From Syntrophomonas zehnderi OL-4 (GTDB lineage: Bacteria > Bacillota > Syntrophomonadia > Syntrophomonadales > Syntrophomonadaceae): a stretch of 51,604 bases of DNA. Shown in pieces: positions 8,375 through 17,209 of the stretch (positions within the stretch are counted from its first letter, which is position 1; each line of letters starts with the position of its first letter). A program made the translations under genes and the position numbers. The notes beneath the pieces are model-generated. The model was not told the DNA's origin and ran no database searches. It saw only the letters and a list, made by a program, of their open reading frames with translations. The stretch lies in the NCBI RefSeq assembly GCF_000983115.1, contig NZ_CGIH01000049.1, forward strand, positions 1-51,604, written 5' to 3'.

Positions 8375-9332
8375 AGGTCGCATAAAGCTCCAGCTGTTCA
8401 CTCGATATTCCCGGGAAAAGCGATTGGGCAACACCCATAGCTATTATTCGGGACGTGTTTTCAATAATATCATCGATTTCTTTCGGTGTTACCTGTAAGC
8501 TGCCGCCAAAAAAGGAAAGCACTTCTTTTACAGAATTACTGGCTTGAGCGTCATTAAAAAAGGCCCCTTCTTCACGACAGTATCTTTGTACGGCCTGATG
8601 AGCAATTATTGCGGCATTAACAATGGTAGGACAGCCGATGGCAACAACTGGAATCCCCAGGGAATCTTCATTCAAAGCCTCCCGGGCGTTACCGATACCT
8701 GCCCCGGGCTGAATACCGGTGTTAGACATTTGGATGGTGTTGCCAATGCGTTCCACGTTCTGAGCCGCCAGGGCATCAACTACAACCAGCAAGGCCGGTT
8801 TTACATTATCAACGATGCCTTTGACTACTTCATAAGTTTCCAAGCCGGTTATCCCCAGAACGCCAGGTGCTATGGCGGATACAGGACGCATCCCTTCTAC
8901 CAGGGCTTCAGGTGCATATTGAGCGTAATGACGGGTTATGGGACTGTACTCGATAAACTTGGGGCCTAATGCGTCAGCGGTAGCATGCCAGTTGCCTAAT
9001 CCTATCAACAAAACCGTGTCCTGGGGGGATAGCCGCTTATTGAGTAAAATCTCCATGCTTTTAACGATTGCCTCGATAATCTCATCCTTGACATACGGAT
9101 CATTGATTTTTAATGGGGGTGATTCGATGGTGACGTATGTTCCGATCGGTTTGCCCATGATCTGGACGGCCTGGGGATCTTTAATCGTAATAGTAGTTAT
9201 TTTTATATGTTCCATTTGTTCTACCTGTTCTTCTACGCCCTGAATCTCCTGACCCGTATCTCCACGAACCAAATCACGCGCTTCCACAGCCAGATCAACA
9301 TTAAGATTAAAATGTTTAATTAAATCATTCAC
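8373..9332 (-). CDS. gpr: Germination protease (GPR)
   Basis: A protein of about 319 residues matching the aspartic-type spore endopeptidase GPR (VLLIGLGNWHATADALGPK near residue 110, GIQPGAGIGNAREAL near 215, AIGCPTIVNAA). GPR cleaves SASPs in the first minutes of germination to release amino acids. I chose GTG at 9330-9332, which has AGGAGG 10 bases upstream; a longer in-frame extension to 9368 reads through that ribosome binding site. It faces two of its likely substrates, the SASP genes. Expression in the forespore is expected, but I see no certain sigma-G promoter. Confidence 0.95.
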   Translation of the reverse strand: MNDLIKHFNLNVDLAVEARDLVRGDTGQEIQGVEEQVEQMEHIKITTITIKDPQAVQIMGKPIGTYVTIESPPLKINDPYVKDEIIEAIVKSMEILLNKRLSPQDTVLLIGLGNWHATADALGPKFIEYSPITRHYAQYAPEALVEGMRPVSAIAPGVLGITGLETYEVVKGIVDNVKPALLVVVDALAAQNVERIGNTIQMSNTGIQPGAGIGNAREALNEDSLGIPVVAIGCPTIVNAAIIAHQAVQRYCREEGAFFNDAQASNSVKEVLSFFGGSLQVTPKEIDDIIENTSRIIAMGVAQSLFPGISSEQLELYAT

Positions 9333-9393
9333 AGGCTGACAACCTCCTTTAGGATATATTATCAGCAATATCCATGGATAATATTCCCGCCTG

Positions 9394-10104
9394 TTAAATC
9401 ACTTCTCGATTTTCTTCCGCAGATGCAGATAGGGGGATATCAATTTGTTCATCTGTTAAATCCAAATTCAGCTTACTCCACCATTTACCATGTCTTTGCC
9501 GTACGTAATCAGCCGATATCCAGCCCGTAAACATACTGGCAACTAAAGGCCGGTTAGCTTTGATTAAAAAGGCACCCAGGTGAGCAATAATTGTCAGCAA
9601 TAAAATAACCGTGAACAGGTTGTGAATCTGGGCGGTCCAGAAAACCACTTCCGGTGGTAAATAATTACCGGGCAGGTTTTTATATACCTTAATAATACCG
9701 GTAACGATTAAAACCAGTATGGATAGTGCGGTTACCACAAAAGCCAAGCGCTGCTCCGCCAAATATTTGTCGCTGTCAGGCTCTTCGGCCAGTCCTAATA
9801 TTGCTGCAAATATCTGCATTGATTCTCGCAGATCGCCTTTTTTGGGGATGATGTCCCATTTTTTCGTTATGCTTAAGTAAGCCGCGTAATAAAACACTAC
9901 AAAAATCAGCATGGCGGCTGCCCAATAGTGTATATGCAAGGTGATTAAAAAATCGCTGGACCAGCCCAATCCCGGCAACTGATCTACATAGTACCTTTTA
10001 TAGATCGGCATTTGGCCAAAACCGCTGAAAAATAAAACCAATATAGACAAGGCCGTTACCCAGTGGGTAAAGCGTATGGCTAAATTATGACGCATTATTT
10101 TCAT
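9394..10104 (-). CDS. Formate dehydrogenase-type cytochrome b (gamma) subunit
   Basis: The protein has four main hydrophobic segments and conserved histidines in FTHWVTALSILVLFFSG, TLHIHYWAAAML and IIAHLGAF, typical of FdnI/HybB-like diheme cytochrome b subunits that pass electrons between an Fe-S subunit and the membrane quinone pool. ATG 10104 is favoured because GGGAG precedes it by 9 bases; an in-frame ATG 9 bases upstream lacks that spacing. The start lies inside the end of the Fe-S subunit gene, so the two are translationally coupled. No molybdenum/tungsten catalytic subunit is encoded nearby. Confidence 0.85.
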   Translation of the reverse strand: MKIMRHNLAIRFTHWVTALSILVLFFSGFGQMPIYKRYYVDQLPGLGWSSDFLITLHIHYWAAAMLIFVVFYYAAYLSITKKWDIIPKKGDLRESMQIFAAILGLAEEPDSDKYLAEQRLAFVVTALSILVLIVTGIIKVYKNLPGNYLPPEVVFWTAQIHNLFTVILLLTIIAHLGAFLIKANRPLVASMFTGWISADYVRQRHGKWWSKLNLDLTDEQIDIPLSASAEENREVI

Positions 10105-11092
10105 CGCTGTCATCTCCCTTCATGATCTGGTAAGCACTAAGTCCCGCCGCCATTAGCCCTGCCAGGGGAGCTATAACCATCCCTTGGGCAATCCCGGCCG
10201 GTTCATCCAGGGGGTTTTTAATATCTGTAGACATATGAATTTTGCCGGGTTTTTGATCCATATCCTGGGACATTATGGCTTTATTAATAGCATCAAAGGA
10301 AACTGTGGAAATATAATACGTCAGGGTGCCGCCGTTTTCGGTATCACCATATATATGGCCGTTATTTTTTTGTACCCACTGACGAGCATATCTTAGCATT
10401 TCTTCCTTAGGGCCAAATGTTATGGCTCCCCGGGGACAAGCACTGACACAGGCCGGTTCCCGGCCCGATTCCAGCAAGTCGTAGCACATATCGCATTTAT
10501 ACATTACACCGCCTCCCACATAATCGGGAGCCACCTTTCTATATAGGCCTACTCCGGCCTGCCGTTGCGGAATATGCCAGGGACATACATCTCGGCATTT
10601 GGCTCCTCCAAAACAGCCCTGGCTGTCTATAACCACTGGCCCGGCCGGAGTTTTGTCGTTTACCCCAAAGGGACACAAAGTAGAACAAGGCGGGTTTTCG
10701 CAATGCATACAACGGCGGGGAAGGTGTACCTTTTTTTTCTGCCCGTTATACTCTACTACCAGGTTTTGCACATAAGTCCAGTTATAAGGGGTAAGGCGAT
10801 TAGTCAAGTTCTTTTGTTCAGACCAATCCTCATGCTTTTTTTGAGGCCAGTAATCAACGATGGGCTTTTCCGGGACAGGAAAATTATGCTCATTTTTAGA
10901 CCGGCAGGCCAGGGTACATAAGGGGGTATCCAGATGAGTGCATCCATCACATTTATCAACATTTATAACGGTAGCCCATTCTGAATCAGCTGCAGATTGA
11001 GCCATAACCTGATTAGTTTTGGTTAGAACTGCTGCGGCTGCGACACCCGACAAGGCAGTTCTTTTTAAAAATGATCGGCGAGTAATCTCCAA
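10085..11092 (-). CDS. Tat-exported 4Fe-4S electron-transfer subunit (formate dehydrogenase beta type)
   Basis: The N-terminus carries a twin-arginine signal (ITRRSFLKR followed by an Ala-rich hydrophobic stretch). Four cysteine clusters follow: CDGCTHLDTPLCTLAC, CMHCENPPCSTLC, CFGGAKCRDVCP and CDMCYDLLESGREPACV with a further CP. A hydrophobic C-terminal anchor (MVIAPLAGLMAAGLSAY) ends the protein. This is the FdnH/HybA-like beta subunit on the outer face of the membrane. TTG at 11092 fits best: AAGGAGGAG lies 6 bases before it, and the Tat motif is then at residue 5. Partner of the cytochrome b gene downstream. The specific redox substrate is inferred. Confidence 0.82.
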   Translation of the reverse strand: MEITRRSFLKRTALSGVAAAAVLTKTNQVMAQSAADSEWATVINVDKCDGCTHLDTPLCTLACRSKNEHNFPVPEKPIVDYWPQKKHEDWSEQKNLTNRLTPYNWTYVQNLVVEYNGQKKKVHLPRRCMHCENPPCSTLCPFGVNDKTPAGPVVIDSQGCFGGAKCRDVCPWHIPQRQAGVGLYRKVAPDYVGGGVMYKCDMCYDLLESGREPACVSACPRGAITFGPKEEMLRYARQWVQKNNGHIYGDTENGGTLTYYISTVSFDAINKAIMSQDMDQKPGKIHMSTDIKNPLDEPAGIAQGMVIAPLAGLMAAGLSAYQIMKGDDSDENNAS

Positions 11093-11143
11093 ACCGTTCT
11101 CCTCCTTCAAGAAAAATAGAATACGGGGGTAAGGTATATGATT

Positions 11144-11172
11144 ATTTTATATTTCTATCCTGTTCTTGGCAA
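11144..11172 (-). promoter_or_regulatory. Candidate promoter of the Fe-S/cytochrome b operon
   Basis: On the minus strand TTGCCA (11172-11167) and TAAAAT (11149-11144) are 17 bases apart, about 50 bases upstream of the Fe-S subunit start. Confidence 0.35.
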
Positions 11173-11230
11173 CTATAATTTTTAAATAGGTTTTTGGGTG
11201 CTGCCGCAGGGGGTTAACTTAATAATAGAA

Positions 11231-11372
11231 TTTAATAGACACAGATTAACACAGACTCTGCGGGCACTAACGGTTGCTATTAAAGCTGCTGTGTTAATCC
11301 GTCTGTTCTATGTTATCTGTCTCTATTGAAGGCGCGTTAATCCGTGAAAATCCGCGTGATCCGCGTCAATTC
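11231..11372. repeat. Dispersed modular repeat, rearranged copy
   Basis: The stretch contains AATAGACACAGATTAACACAG, then CTAACGGTTGCTATTAA in the opposite orientation, then minus-strand versions of the other modules (TTATCTGTCTCTATT and AATCCGCGTGATCCGCGTC). All occur in the 48.7-49.4 kb array. Here they are partly inverted relative to one another. No gene is visible in the surrounding 11111-11611 interval. Confidence 0.7.
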
Positions 11373-11393
11373 CTACTAAAACGCCGGAAAAAT

Positions 11394-11419
11394 AAAATGG
11401 CGACTTGCGCCGCCATTTT
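11394..11419. other. Hairpin downstream of the repeat
   Basis: AAAATGGCG at 11394-11402 pairs with CGCCATTTT at 11411-11419. It has no proper T-run and no obvious gene to terminate. Confidence 0.45.
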
Positions 11420-11462
11420 GGGGAGAGGAGAATTTTGTAAAGTTGTTGGGGAGGGTTTGTTT

Positions 11463-11480
11463 ACCAGGTTTTAACCTGGT
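11463..11480. promoter_or_regulatory. Operator-like palindrome upstream of rsmD
   Basis: ACCAGGTT and AACCTGGT form a perfect 8-bp inverted repeat with a 2-base spacer. A TATAAT hexamer follows at 11505-11510, about 100 bases before rsmD. The short spacer suits a protein operator better than an RNA hairpin; this is inference. Confidence 0.35.
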
Positions 11481-11611
11481 ACTTATATCATTGCCGATAT
11501 TAGATATAATATACATTAATCAGAAAAAAAAATAATAGATTGGTTCAAAATTGTGACTTAAAAAGAAGGTAATTTAAGCCTAGAATCGAAATTGAAAAGG
11601 AGAAATGAATT

Positions 11612-12184
11612 TTGCGAGTTATTGCAGGATCAGCCCGGGGCAAAAGATTAAAGGCTCCGGCAGGCTTACATACCCGTCCAATAACTGATATGATCAAAGA
11701 GGCCTTGTTTAATGTATGGGGACAGGAAATAATTGAGGCCAGTGTATTGGATCTATTCGCCGGCAGCGGTAGTGTGGGTATAGAAGCCCTCAGTCGAGGG
11801 GCTGGTCGGGTAGTAATGGTTGACAATGATAAAAATGCTATCCAGGTTATCAAGGAAAACCTGGCTAACTGTGGTATTAACGTTGGCTTTGAAATATTTT
11901 TCAACGATGTATTCAAAGCGGTCGACCTATTAAACCGTCACCAGGAGAAATTCGATTTTATATATATCGATCCACCTTTTACAAACGATAAAATTTTTGC
12001 TCAGATTATGCAGTTATTAGGTGAAATAAAAGTTTTGGCCAGTGATGGCAGTTTGGTTATAAGAACGAAAAAACAAAAGGAAATGGCCGAAAGTTACGGT
12101 CATCTGTACAAATACCGCTCAAGAATTTACGGAGAATCATGTTTGCACTACTATACTTGGACAGAGGAGGATTCTAAGATATGA
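11612..12184 (+). CDS. rsmD: 16S rRNA (guanine966-N2)-methyltransferase RsmD
   Basis: The 190-residue protein starts with RVIAGSARGKRLKAP and contains the SAM-binding motif VLDLFAGSGSVGIEALSRGA near residue 50 and the catalytic motif IYIDPPF (DPPF) near residue 118. RsmD methylates G966 of 16S rRNA. The start is TTG 11612, with AAAGGAG nine bases upstream. The coaD gene that usually follows rsmD is absent; instead the next gene overlaps by ATGA. Confidence 0.93.
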   Translation: MRVIAGSARGKRLKAPAGLHTRPITDMIKEALFNVWGQEIIEASVLDLFAGSGSVGIEALSRGAGRVVMVDNDKNAIQVIKENLANCGINVGFEIFFNDVFKAVDLLNRHQEKFDFIYIDPPFTNDKIFAQIMQLLGEIKVLASDGSLVIRTKKQKEMAESYGHLYKYRSRIYGESCLHYYTWTEEDSKI

Positions 12185-12648
12185 TGGAAATTTATCGTAT
12201 ATTAGATGAACTGGAATTATTGCTCAAAGGCAGCCGGAAAATTCCTTTGACCGGTGGCAAATCCTTGGTGGAAACCAATCGTTTTCTCGATCGCTTGGAT
12301 CGGATACGGGCAGTGCTCCCCGAAGAACTGGATACCGCCCGCTTAATTATGGCCGAAAAAGAGAGAATTGTAAACGAAGCCTGTGCCGAAGCCGATAAAT
12401 ATCTGGAACATTCCAAGGATCATGTTGCCCGTCTGGTGGATGATAATGAAATCACCAAAAATGCCATGAGTGTAGCTGAGGAAATTGTTGCCCGGGGTGA
12501 GGAACTTGCCCTGCAAATGCGCCAGGATGCCAATGAGTATGCCGATGGAGTATTGTCCCATATGGAAATTGTATTACGCAAAGGTCTGGAAACTATTGAG
12601 CAGGGGCGGGAAGAAATCAGACAGATTTTGGAAAAAGATGATGTGTAG
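12181..12648 (+). CDS. Hypothetical coiled-coil protein in the rsmD-ylbJ locus
   Basis: A 155-residue, strongly charged, helical protein without membrane segments. It starts in the four-base overlap ATGA with rsmD, which indicates translational coupling. The N-terminal 60 residues (EIYRILDELELLLKGSRKIP, FLDRLDRIRAVLPEEL) look like a DivIVA-type or ATP-synthase-b-like helical module. The remainder (IVNEACAEADKYLEHSKDH onward) is a long helix rich in Glu, Ala and Lys. Related proteins occur at this spot in other Clostridia and are sometimes labelled ATPase without support; no nucleotide-binding motif is visible. Function unknown. Confidence 0.75.
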   Translation: MMEIYRILDELELLLKGSRKIPLTGGKSLVETNRFLDRLDRIRAVLPEELDTARLIMAEKERIVNEACAEADKYLEHSKDHVARLVDDNEITKNAMSVAEEIVARGEELALQMRQDANEYADGVLSHMEIVLRKGLETIEQGREEIRQILEKDDV

Positions 12649-12660
12649 CCGCGCGTATCG

Positions 12661-13893
12661 CTAAGAAGATTTGCTGGTTCGCAATGCAGCCGCTAACAGC
12701 ATTAGCGCAAGAATAATGCCTGCTACGCCTATGGAGATTAACGAGAATGTCCAGGCATTGAAGGCATACAGTATTTTATAATAGGGAATAGAGTTAACCC
12801 CAAGACTGCCTATGCCATGGATTAAAGCAATTTTGTAGGCCAGCACGGTAATAAGACAGGATAAGACCACCTGGATCAAGCGGGATAATATATAAAATGA
12901 TAAGCGTACGGGCATACCTGCCATGATGCTCATAATTTGGGCAATAATTGACAGACCACTAAAAGCCAGTATAGCACTAATGACGATTAAGACTGCCAGC
13001 ATCTGGTGCTCCGTAATGCTGCTGACAGCAGTCTTGATCCCCAAAGTCATTTCCATGATACCCATACATAGACCGTATGCCTGAGGATAACCAAGGCCAA
13101 ATGTTCCCAACAGTCTCATAACCGAGGCTGCCATTAAATCGATAACCCCCCCATTGGAAAGCATACGGGTCACTACGGAAAACACCACGATAAAACCACC
13201 TACCGCCATAACGTTGCCCAGACTGGATCTGACGGCATCCCCCAGCATTTTGCCTATACTCTCCGGCGGAGCTGGAGAATCTGGGGTTAAAGACCTATAT
13301 GCTTGACTAAACCTTAACCCGAGTGGCATACCTTTATCTGGGCCTGGTTTTCCCCTGAATCTCCATAAAAACCCCACCATTAGATTGGAAATATAATGAG
13401 CCAGGGCTAATAAATATCCTGCGGCCGGATTGCCGAGCATACCTACGCCTACCGCTCCTAGAATAAAGAGGGGACTTGCATTGTTGGTAAATGAAAACAG
13501 GCGCTCGGCCTCTTCGCTGCTTAGCATATCCTGTTCATATAATTTCCTGGTCAGCACAGCTCCGACCGGGAATCCCGAAGTAAATCCCATGACCACTACC
13601 AGGGAACTGCATCCCGGCAATCTGAAAAGAGGACGCATTATGGGTTCCAACAAAACACCCAGAAAATGAACCAGACGTATTTTTACTAATAATTCTGCCA
13701 CAATAAAAAAGGGGAAAAGTGCTGGAAGAACGGTCGCATACCATAAAATTATACCTTGTGAAGCGGCCTGTACTGTTGCCTCGGGGTTTATCAGCATAAA
13801 AAGTGACACCAAAAGTATTATAATGATAGTTAAGGGTATGGATAACCTGCCCGCCATACGATACTCCAATCCAGAAAATTCAATGAGGGCCAT
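12661..13893 (-). CDS. ylbJ: Sporulation integral membrane protein YlbJ
   Basis: The 410-residue polytopic membrane protein has about ten hydrophobic segments and two nucleoside-recognition/Gate-type domains: LLEPIMRPLFRLPGCSSLVV with GFTSGFPVGA in the N-terminal half, and the VMRLLGTFGLGYPQAYG region later. YlbJ is needed for spore cortex formation in Bacillus, and its locus next to rsmD, a patatin gene and ylbM is conserved. The ATG at 13893 has AGGAAAG upstream. It is divergent from the patatin gene with about 60 bases between the starts. Confidence 0.9.
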   Translation of the reverse strand: MALIEFSGLEYRMAGRLSIPLTIIIILLVSLFMLINPEATVQAASQGIILWYATVLPALFPFFIVAELLVKIRLVHFLGVLLEPIMRPLFRLPGCSSLVVVMGFTSGFPVGAVLTRKLYEQDMLSSEEAERLFSFTNNASPLFILGAVGVGMLGNPAAGYLLALAHYISNLMVGFLWRFRGKPGPDKGMPLGLRFSQAYRSLTPDSPAPPESIGKMLGDAVRSSLGNVMAVGGFIVVFSVVTRMLSNGGVIDLMAASVMRLLGTFGLGYPQAYGLCMGIMEMTLGIKTAVSSITEHQMLAVLIVISAILAFSGLSIIAQIMSIMAGMPVRLSFYILSRLIQVVLSCLITVLAYKIALIHGIGSLGVNSIPYYKILYAFNAWTFSLISIGVAGIILALMLLAAALRTSKSS

Positions 13894-13951
13894 TGTCTTT
13901 CCTGTATGTATATGAAAGGGGTTGGGGTTCTTAGAACAAGGAGGTATGCGA

Positions 13952-14743
13952 TTGCTTGAGCAGGATAAACCGGTTGTTGCCCTGGTTTTGGGGGCCGGGA
14001 GTGCCCGGGGGTTGGCTCATATTGGGGTGCTTCAGGTATTAGCGGAGGAAAAAATACCCCTTGATTTCATCGTAGGAAGCAGTATGGGAGCTATGGTAGG
14101 GGCTATTTATGGCAGCGGTGCGGATATCTATTTACTAGATAAGATGGCCGAATATTTAAATACCAGTAGTATGCTGGATGTTCAGGTACCGCACTATGGA
14201 TTTATAGCCGGCAAAAGGATAAACGCATTTTTACAACTCTTAACCAAGAATAAAAACTTTGACCAATTAAATCCGCCGGTTTTAGTCGTAGCTACCGATC
14301 TGATTTCCGGAGAACGGATTGTATTTGACGAAGGTCCGGTAGCTGAAGCAGTAAGGGCGAGTATTTCTATCCCTGGTGTTTTTACCCCGGTACGCAAAGA
14401 GCAGATGGTGCTGGTGGATGGCGCGGTTATTGATCGGCTTCCGGTGGAAGTGGCCCAATCAAGAGGAGCCGATATCGTAATAGCTGTGGATGTGACTTTT
14501 GGCCCGGGGCGCAAGGTGGCTATTAATAATACCCTGGATGTTATCCTGACATCCCTGGATATTATGCAAAAATATCATTTTGACATGATCGGCTGTCAGG
14601 CTGATATTCTCATACAACCAGCCGTAGGACAATATGCTTCCCAGGATTTCGAATATGCTCGGGAAATAATTGACTTAGGGCGGAAGGCGGCTTTGGATAA
14701 AATCGCCTCTATACAAGAACTGCTTAAGGAACGTAAGGGTTAG
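13952..14743 (+). CDS. Patatin-like phospholipase (RssA family)
   Basis: A protein of about 263 residues with the patatin features in order: oxyanion loop GAGSARGLAHIG near residue 12, nucleophile elbow GSSMG near residue 42, and the catalytic Asp in DGA (VLVDGAVIDRLPV) near residue 160. It is a predicted serine lipid hydrolase. TTG 13952 is the best start, because AAGGAGG at 13938-13944 lies 7 bases before it; the ATG at 13946 is too close and would put the site inside the spacing. It sits between ylbJ and tmcAL as in Bacillus (the ylbK position). Confidence 0.9.
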   Translation: MLEQDKPVVALVLGAGSARGLAHIGVLQVLAEEKIPLDFIVGSSMGAMVGAIYGSGADIYLLDKMAEYLNTSSMLDVQVPHYGFIAGKRINAFLQLLTKNKNFDQLNPPVLVVATDLISGERIVFDEGPVAEAVRASISIPGVFTPVRKEQMVLVDGAVIDRLPVEVAQSRGADIVIAVDVTFGPGRKVAINNTLDVILTSLDIMQKYHFDMIGCQADILIQPAVGQYASQDFEYAREIIDLGRKAALDKIASIQELLKERKG

Positions 14744-14771
14744 CCGGGCAGCTCAAAATATAGGTGAAAAT

Positions 14772-16016
14772 CTACGGGATTCGCACCGGTGAAGTGGTAA
14801 AATCCTGCCCTCCCCTTCGTTCTCGAGGGTTAGGGTAGAGCAGAGTGTAGATATCCGTGGATCTAATATCCAGATCCAGCATGGCCTGAGTTAACGGGTC
14901 ACTTTTATCCTGATGTAGTTTTTTAACGTTACTGCCGCGATTTAATACCGGTAGATTAGTTTTGTCTTTTATTTCTTGCAGGATTTTTTGTCCCTGTGTC
15001 GAAAAGCCTAAGATATGTAAATAATTGGGGCCCAACTCATCAAATGCAGCTATCTGTCTGGCCTGTACGTCCAGCAATATGTAAAGGAGGGTGCGGTTGA
15101 TACGGGCCAGGGAATAACGCTTTGACTTTATGTAGTGCTTTAGTTCTTCCAATGTACCATATAAATTTGCTCCCTGTAGGATGCGATTTTCCAGGCCTTC
15201 AGTAACTTCATAAATCTCTGCTAGTTCCTGAGCTGAGGAACAGCGTAGTTTTAGCAAGATGGATTGCTCCAGTGCATTCATACTTATTGGCGCGCGTCCT
15301 GCCAGAATTTCATGTTCCAGACGGTGCAGACTGGTAAGGGGCATCGTTTCCACCAAATATTCCCTGTCTGCCTTATCCAGCAGGCATGACCTTATAGCAC
15401 TGGCACTGGCCAGCGGTCCCAGCTCGGTAGAATGATATCCTGTTCCTTGACGCATAATGGTTATTGGTTTGATTGCCGACTGCTCCTCAGCGAGTACATG
15501 CAGGTATTCCAGGGCCAGAATGTTGTTGGGCATAAGGAGCAGATGTTTTAATTTGGGATCCGGCAGGAGTGATTGCAGAGCCAGGGAGCGGGCACTCGCG
15601 AAACTGATTCCCGTTGCCAAGTGTTTTCTTAAGCATTCCTGATATGCCGGGCTCTCATCCACCAGGTAGTCAGCCAGATTCTGCAGTTCTTCCAGGTTGC
15701 CGCTTTCGCTGCCGAAGGCCAGGTGGCTTACCACCCCGGTACGCTGCAGCAATTGGATGGCACCCCGGGCAAAATAATAGGCACTGCGTACCGCAAAGCA
15801 AAAAGGCAGCTCAATCACCAGGTCGGCCCCAGCCTTAAGAGCCATTGCCGTTCGCGACCATTTGTTACATAGAGCCGCTTCACCCCGTTGCAGGAAATTA
15901 CCGCTCATCACTATTACAGTGGCTGAAAAGTGTTCCTGCTGATGGGCTCGTTGTATAAGATGCAGATGTCCGTTATGAAAAGGGTTGAATTCGGCGATTA
16001 TTCCCAGGACGGCCAT
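14772..16016 (-). CDS. tmcAL: tRNA(Met) cytidine acetate ligase (YlbM)
   Basis: The 414-residue protein begins AVLGIIAEFNPFHNGHLHLI, the HxGH nucleotidyltransferase motif of TmcAL, and carries GSESGN near residue 100. TmcAL uses ATP and acetate to make N4-acetylcytidine at the wobble position of elongator tRNA-Met. The ATG at 16014-16016 has AAAGGAG upstream; a longer in-frame extension is not needed. It is divergent from pta, so an acetate-consuming tRNA enzyme lies beside the acetate kinase pathway. Confidence 0.92.
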   Translation of the reverse strand: MAVLGIIAEFNPFHNGHLHLIQRAHQQEHFSATVIVMSGNFLQRGEAALCNKWSRTAMALKAGADLVIELPFCFAVRSAYYFARGAIQLLQRTGVVSHLAFGSESGNLEELQNLADYLVDESPAYQECLRKHLATGISFASARSLALQSLLPDPKLKHLLLMPNNILALEYLHVLAEEQSAIKPITIMRQGTGYHSTELGPLASASAIRSCLLDKADREYLVETMPLTSLHRLEHEILAGRAPISMNALEQSILLKLRCSSAQELAEIYEVTEGLENRILQGANLYGTLEELKHYIKSKRYSLARINRTLLYILLDVQARQIAAFDELGPNYLHILGFSTQGQKILQEIKDKTNLPVLNRGSNVKKLHQDKSDPLTQAMLDLDIRSTDIYTLLYPNPRERRGGQDFTTSPVRIP

Positions 16017-16165
16017 AACAAGCTCCTTTATTGGTATTCTAATATCATAAGCGTATTTCGCAAAAATTACCACCTAATGCATTCATTTATGCAATACTTT
16101 ATGTTAAAATCTAGCTGGAGAAATAACGTTAAAAGAACGGTTTATTAAATTAGGGAGGCTGAAGG

Positions 16166-17158
16166 ATGAGTTTATTAGCAGAGATTAAAGAAAAAGCATC
16201 GCAAAAGGGTAAAACGGTGGTTCTTCCTGAGGGAACCGAAGAAAGAACCCTGATGGCCGTCAAGGAAATCGTTGACGCCAAAATAGCCCGCCCGATCCTA
16301 TTAGGCAATGAGGGCGAAATAAAGGATCTGGCAGGAAAAGTAGGAGCCGATCTGTCCGGCGCAGAAATAATCGATCCGGTTAAAGCTCCTTTTTTTGATG
16401 ACTTTGTACAGGCATTTTATGAAATGCGCAAAAGCAAAGGCGTTGATCTGGATAAGGCTAAAGCCGCCATGCTGGATCCACTCTTCTTTGCATCCATGAT
16501 GGTACAAATGGGTAAAGCAGACGGTGAAGTAGCTGGCGCGGAAAACACCACCGGCAATGTTTTAAGACCTGCCCTGCAGATTATAAAAACAGCACCTGGT
16601 ATTTCTGCTGTTTCCGGTTCATTTATTATGATCGTTCCTAACTGCGAATTCGGAGAACAAGGCATATTTGTATTTGCTGACTGTGCAGTTACCCCCATGC
16701 CTACGGCTGCTCAGCTAGCTGAGTTTGCAAAGACATCTTCTGAGACCGCTATTAAACTTTGCGGAATTAAGGAGCCCAAAGTTGGAATGCTGTCTTTCTC
16801 AACCAAAGGCAGTGCGAGTCATGAAGTCGTTGATAAAGTCGTTGAAGCAACCAATATTGCCAAAGAGAGATTCCCGGAACTGGCAGTAGATGGTGAGTTA
16901 CAGGCAGATGCTGCGATGGTGCCCAAAGTTGGTTCTTCCAAAGCTCCCGGCAGCCTGGTGGCTGGTCAATGTAATGTCCTGGTATTCCCTGACTTACAAG
17001 CTGGTAATATTGGTTATAAACTGGTGCAAAGACTGGCCAAGGCAGAAGCGATTGGACCTATCCTCCAGGGCATGGCCAAACCTGTTAATGACCTGTCCAG
17101 AGGCTGCAGTGTAGAAGATATTGTAAATACTGTAGCCATGGTAGTTATGCAAGCCTAA
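16166..17158 (+). CDS. pta: Phosphate acetyltransferase
   Basis: The 330-residue short-form enzyme has VVLPEGTEERTLMAV at the N-terminus, GAENTTGNVLRPALQII near residue 125 and the C-terminal APGSLVAGQCNVLVFPDLQAGNIGYK motif region. It interconverts acetyl-CoA plus phosphate with acetyl-phosphate. GGGAGG lies 8-10 bases before the ATG. With ackA 51 bases downstream it makes the acetate/ATP module by which acetyl-CoA from fatty-acid oxidation would yield ATP. Confidence 0.96.
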   Translation: MSLLAEIKEKASQKGKTVVLPEGTEERTLMAVKEIVDAKIARPILLGNEGEIKDLAGKVGADLSGAEIIDPVKAPFFDDFVQAFYEMRKSKGVDLDKAKAAMLDPLFFASMMVQMGKADGEVAGAENTTGNVLRPALQIIKTAPGISAVSGSFIMIVPNCEFGEQGIFVFADCAVTPMPTAAQLAEFAKTSSETAIKLCGIKEPKVGMLSFSTKGSASHEVVDKVVEATNIAKERFPELAVDGELQADAAMVPKVGSSKAPGSLVAGQCNVLVFPDLQAGNIGYKLVQRLAKAEAIGPILQGMAKPVNDLSRGCSVEDIVNTVAMVVMQA

Positions 17159-17209
17159 GACGAAGTTCGTGAATTTTAATTATTTAAATAATAAGGAGGC
17201 ATATAATTA

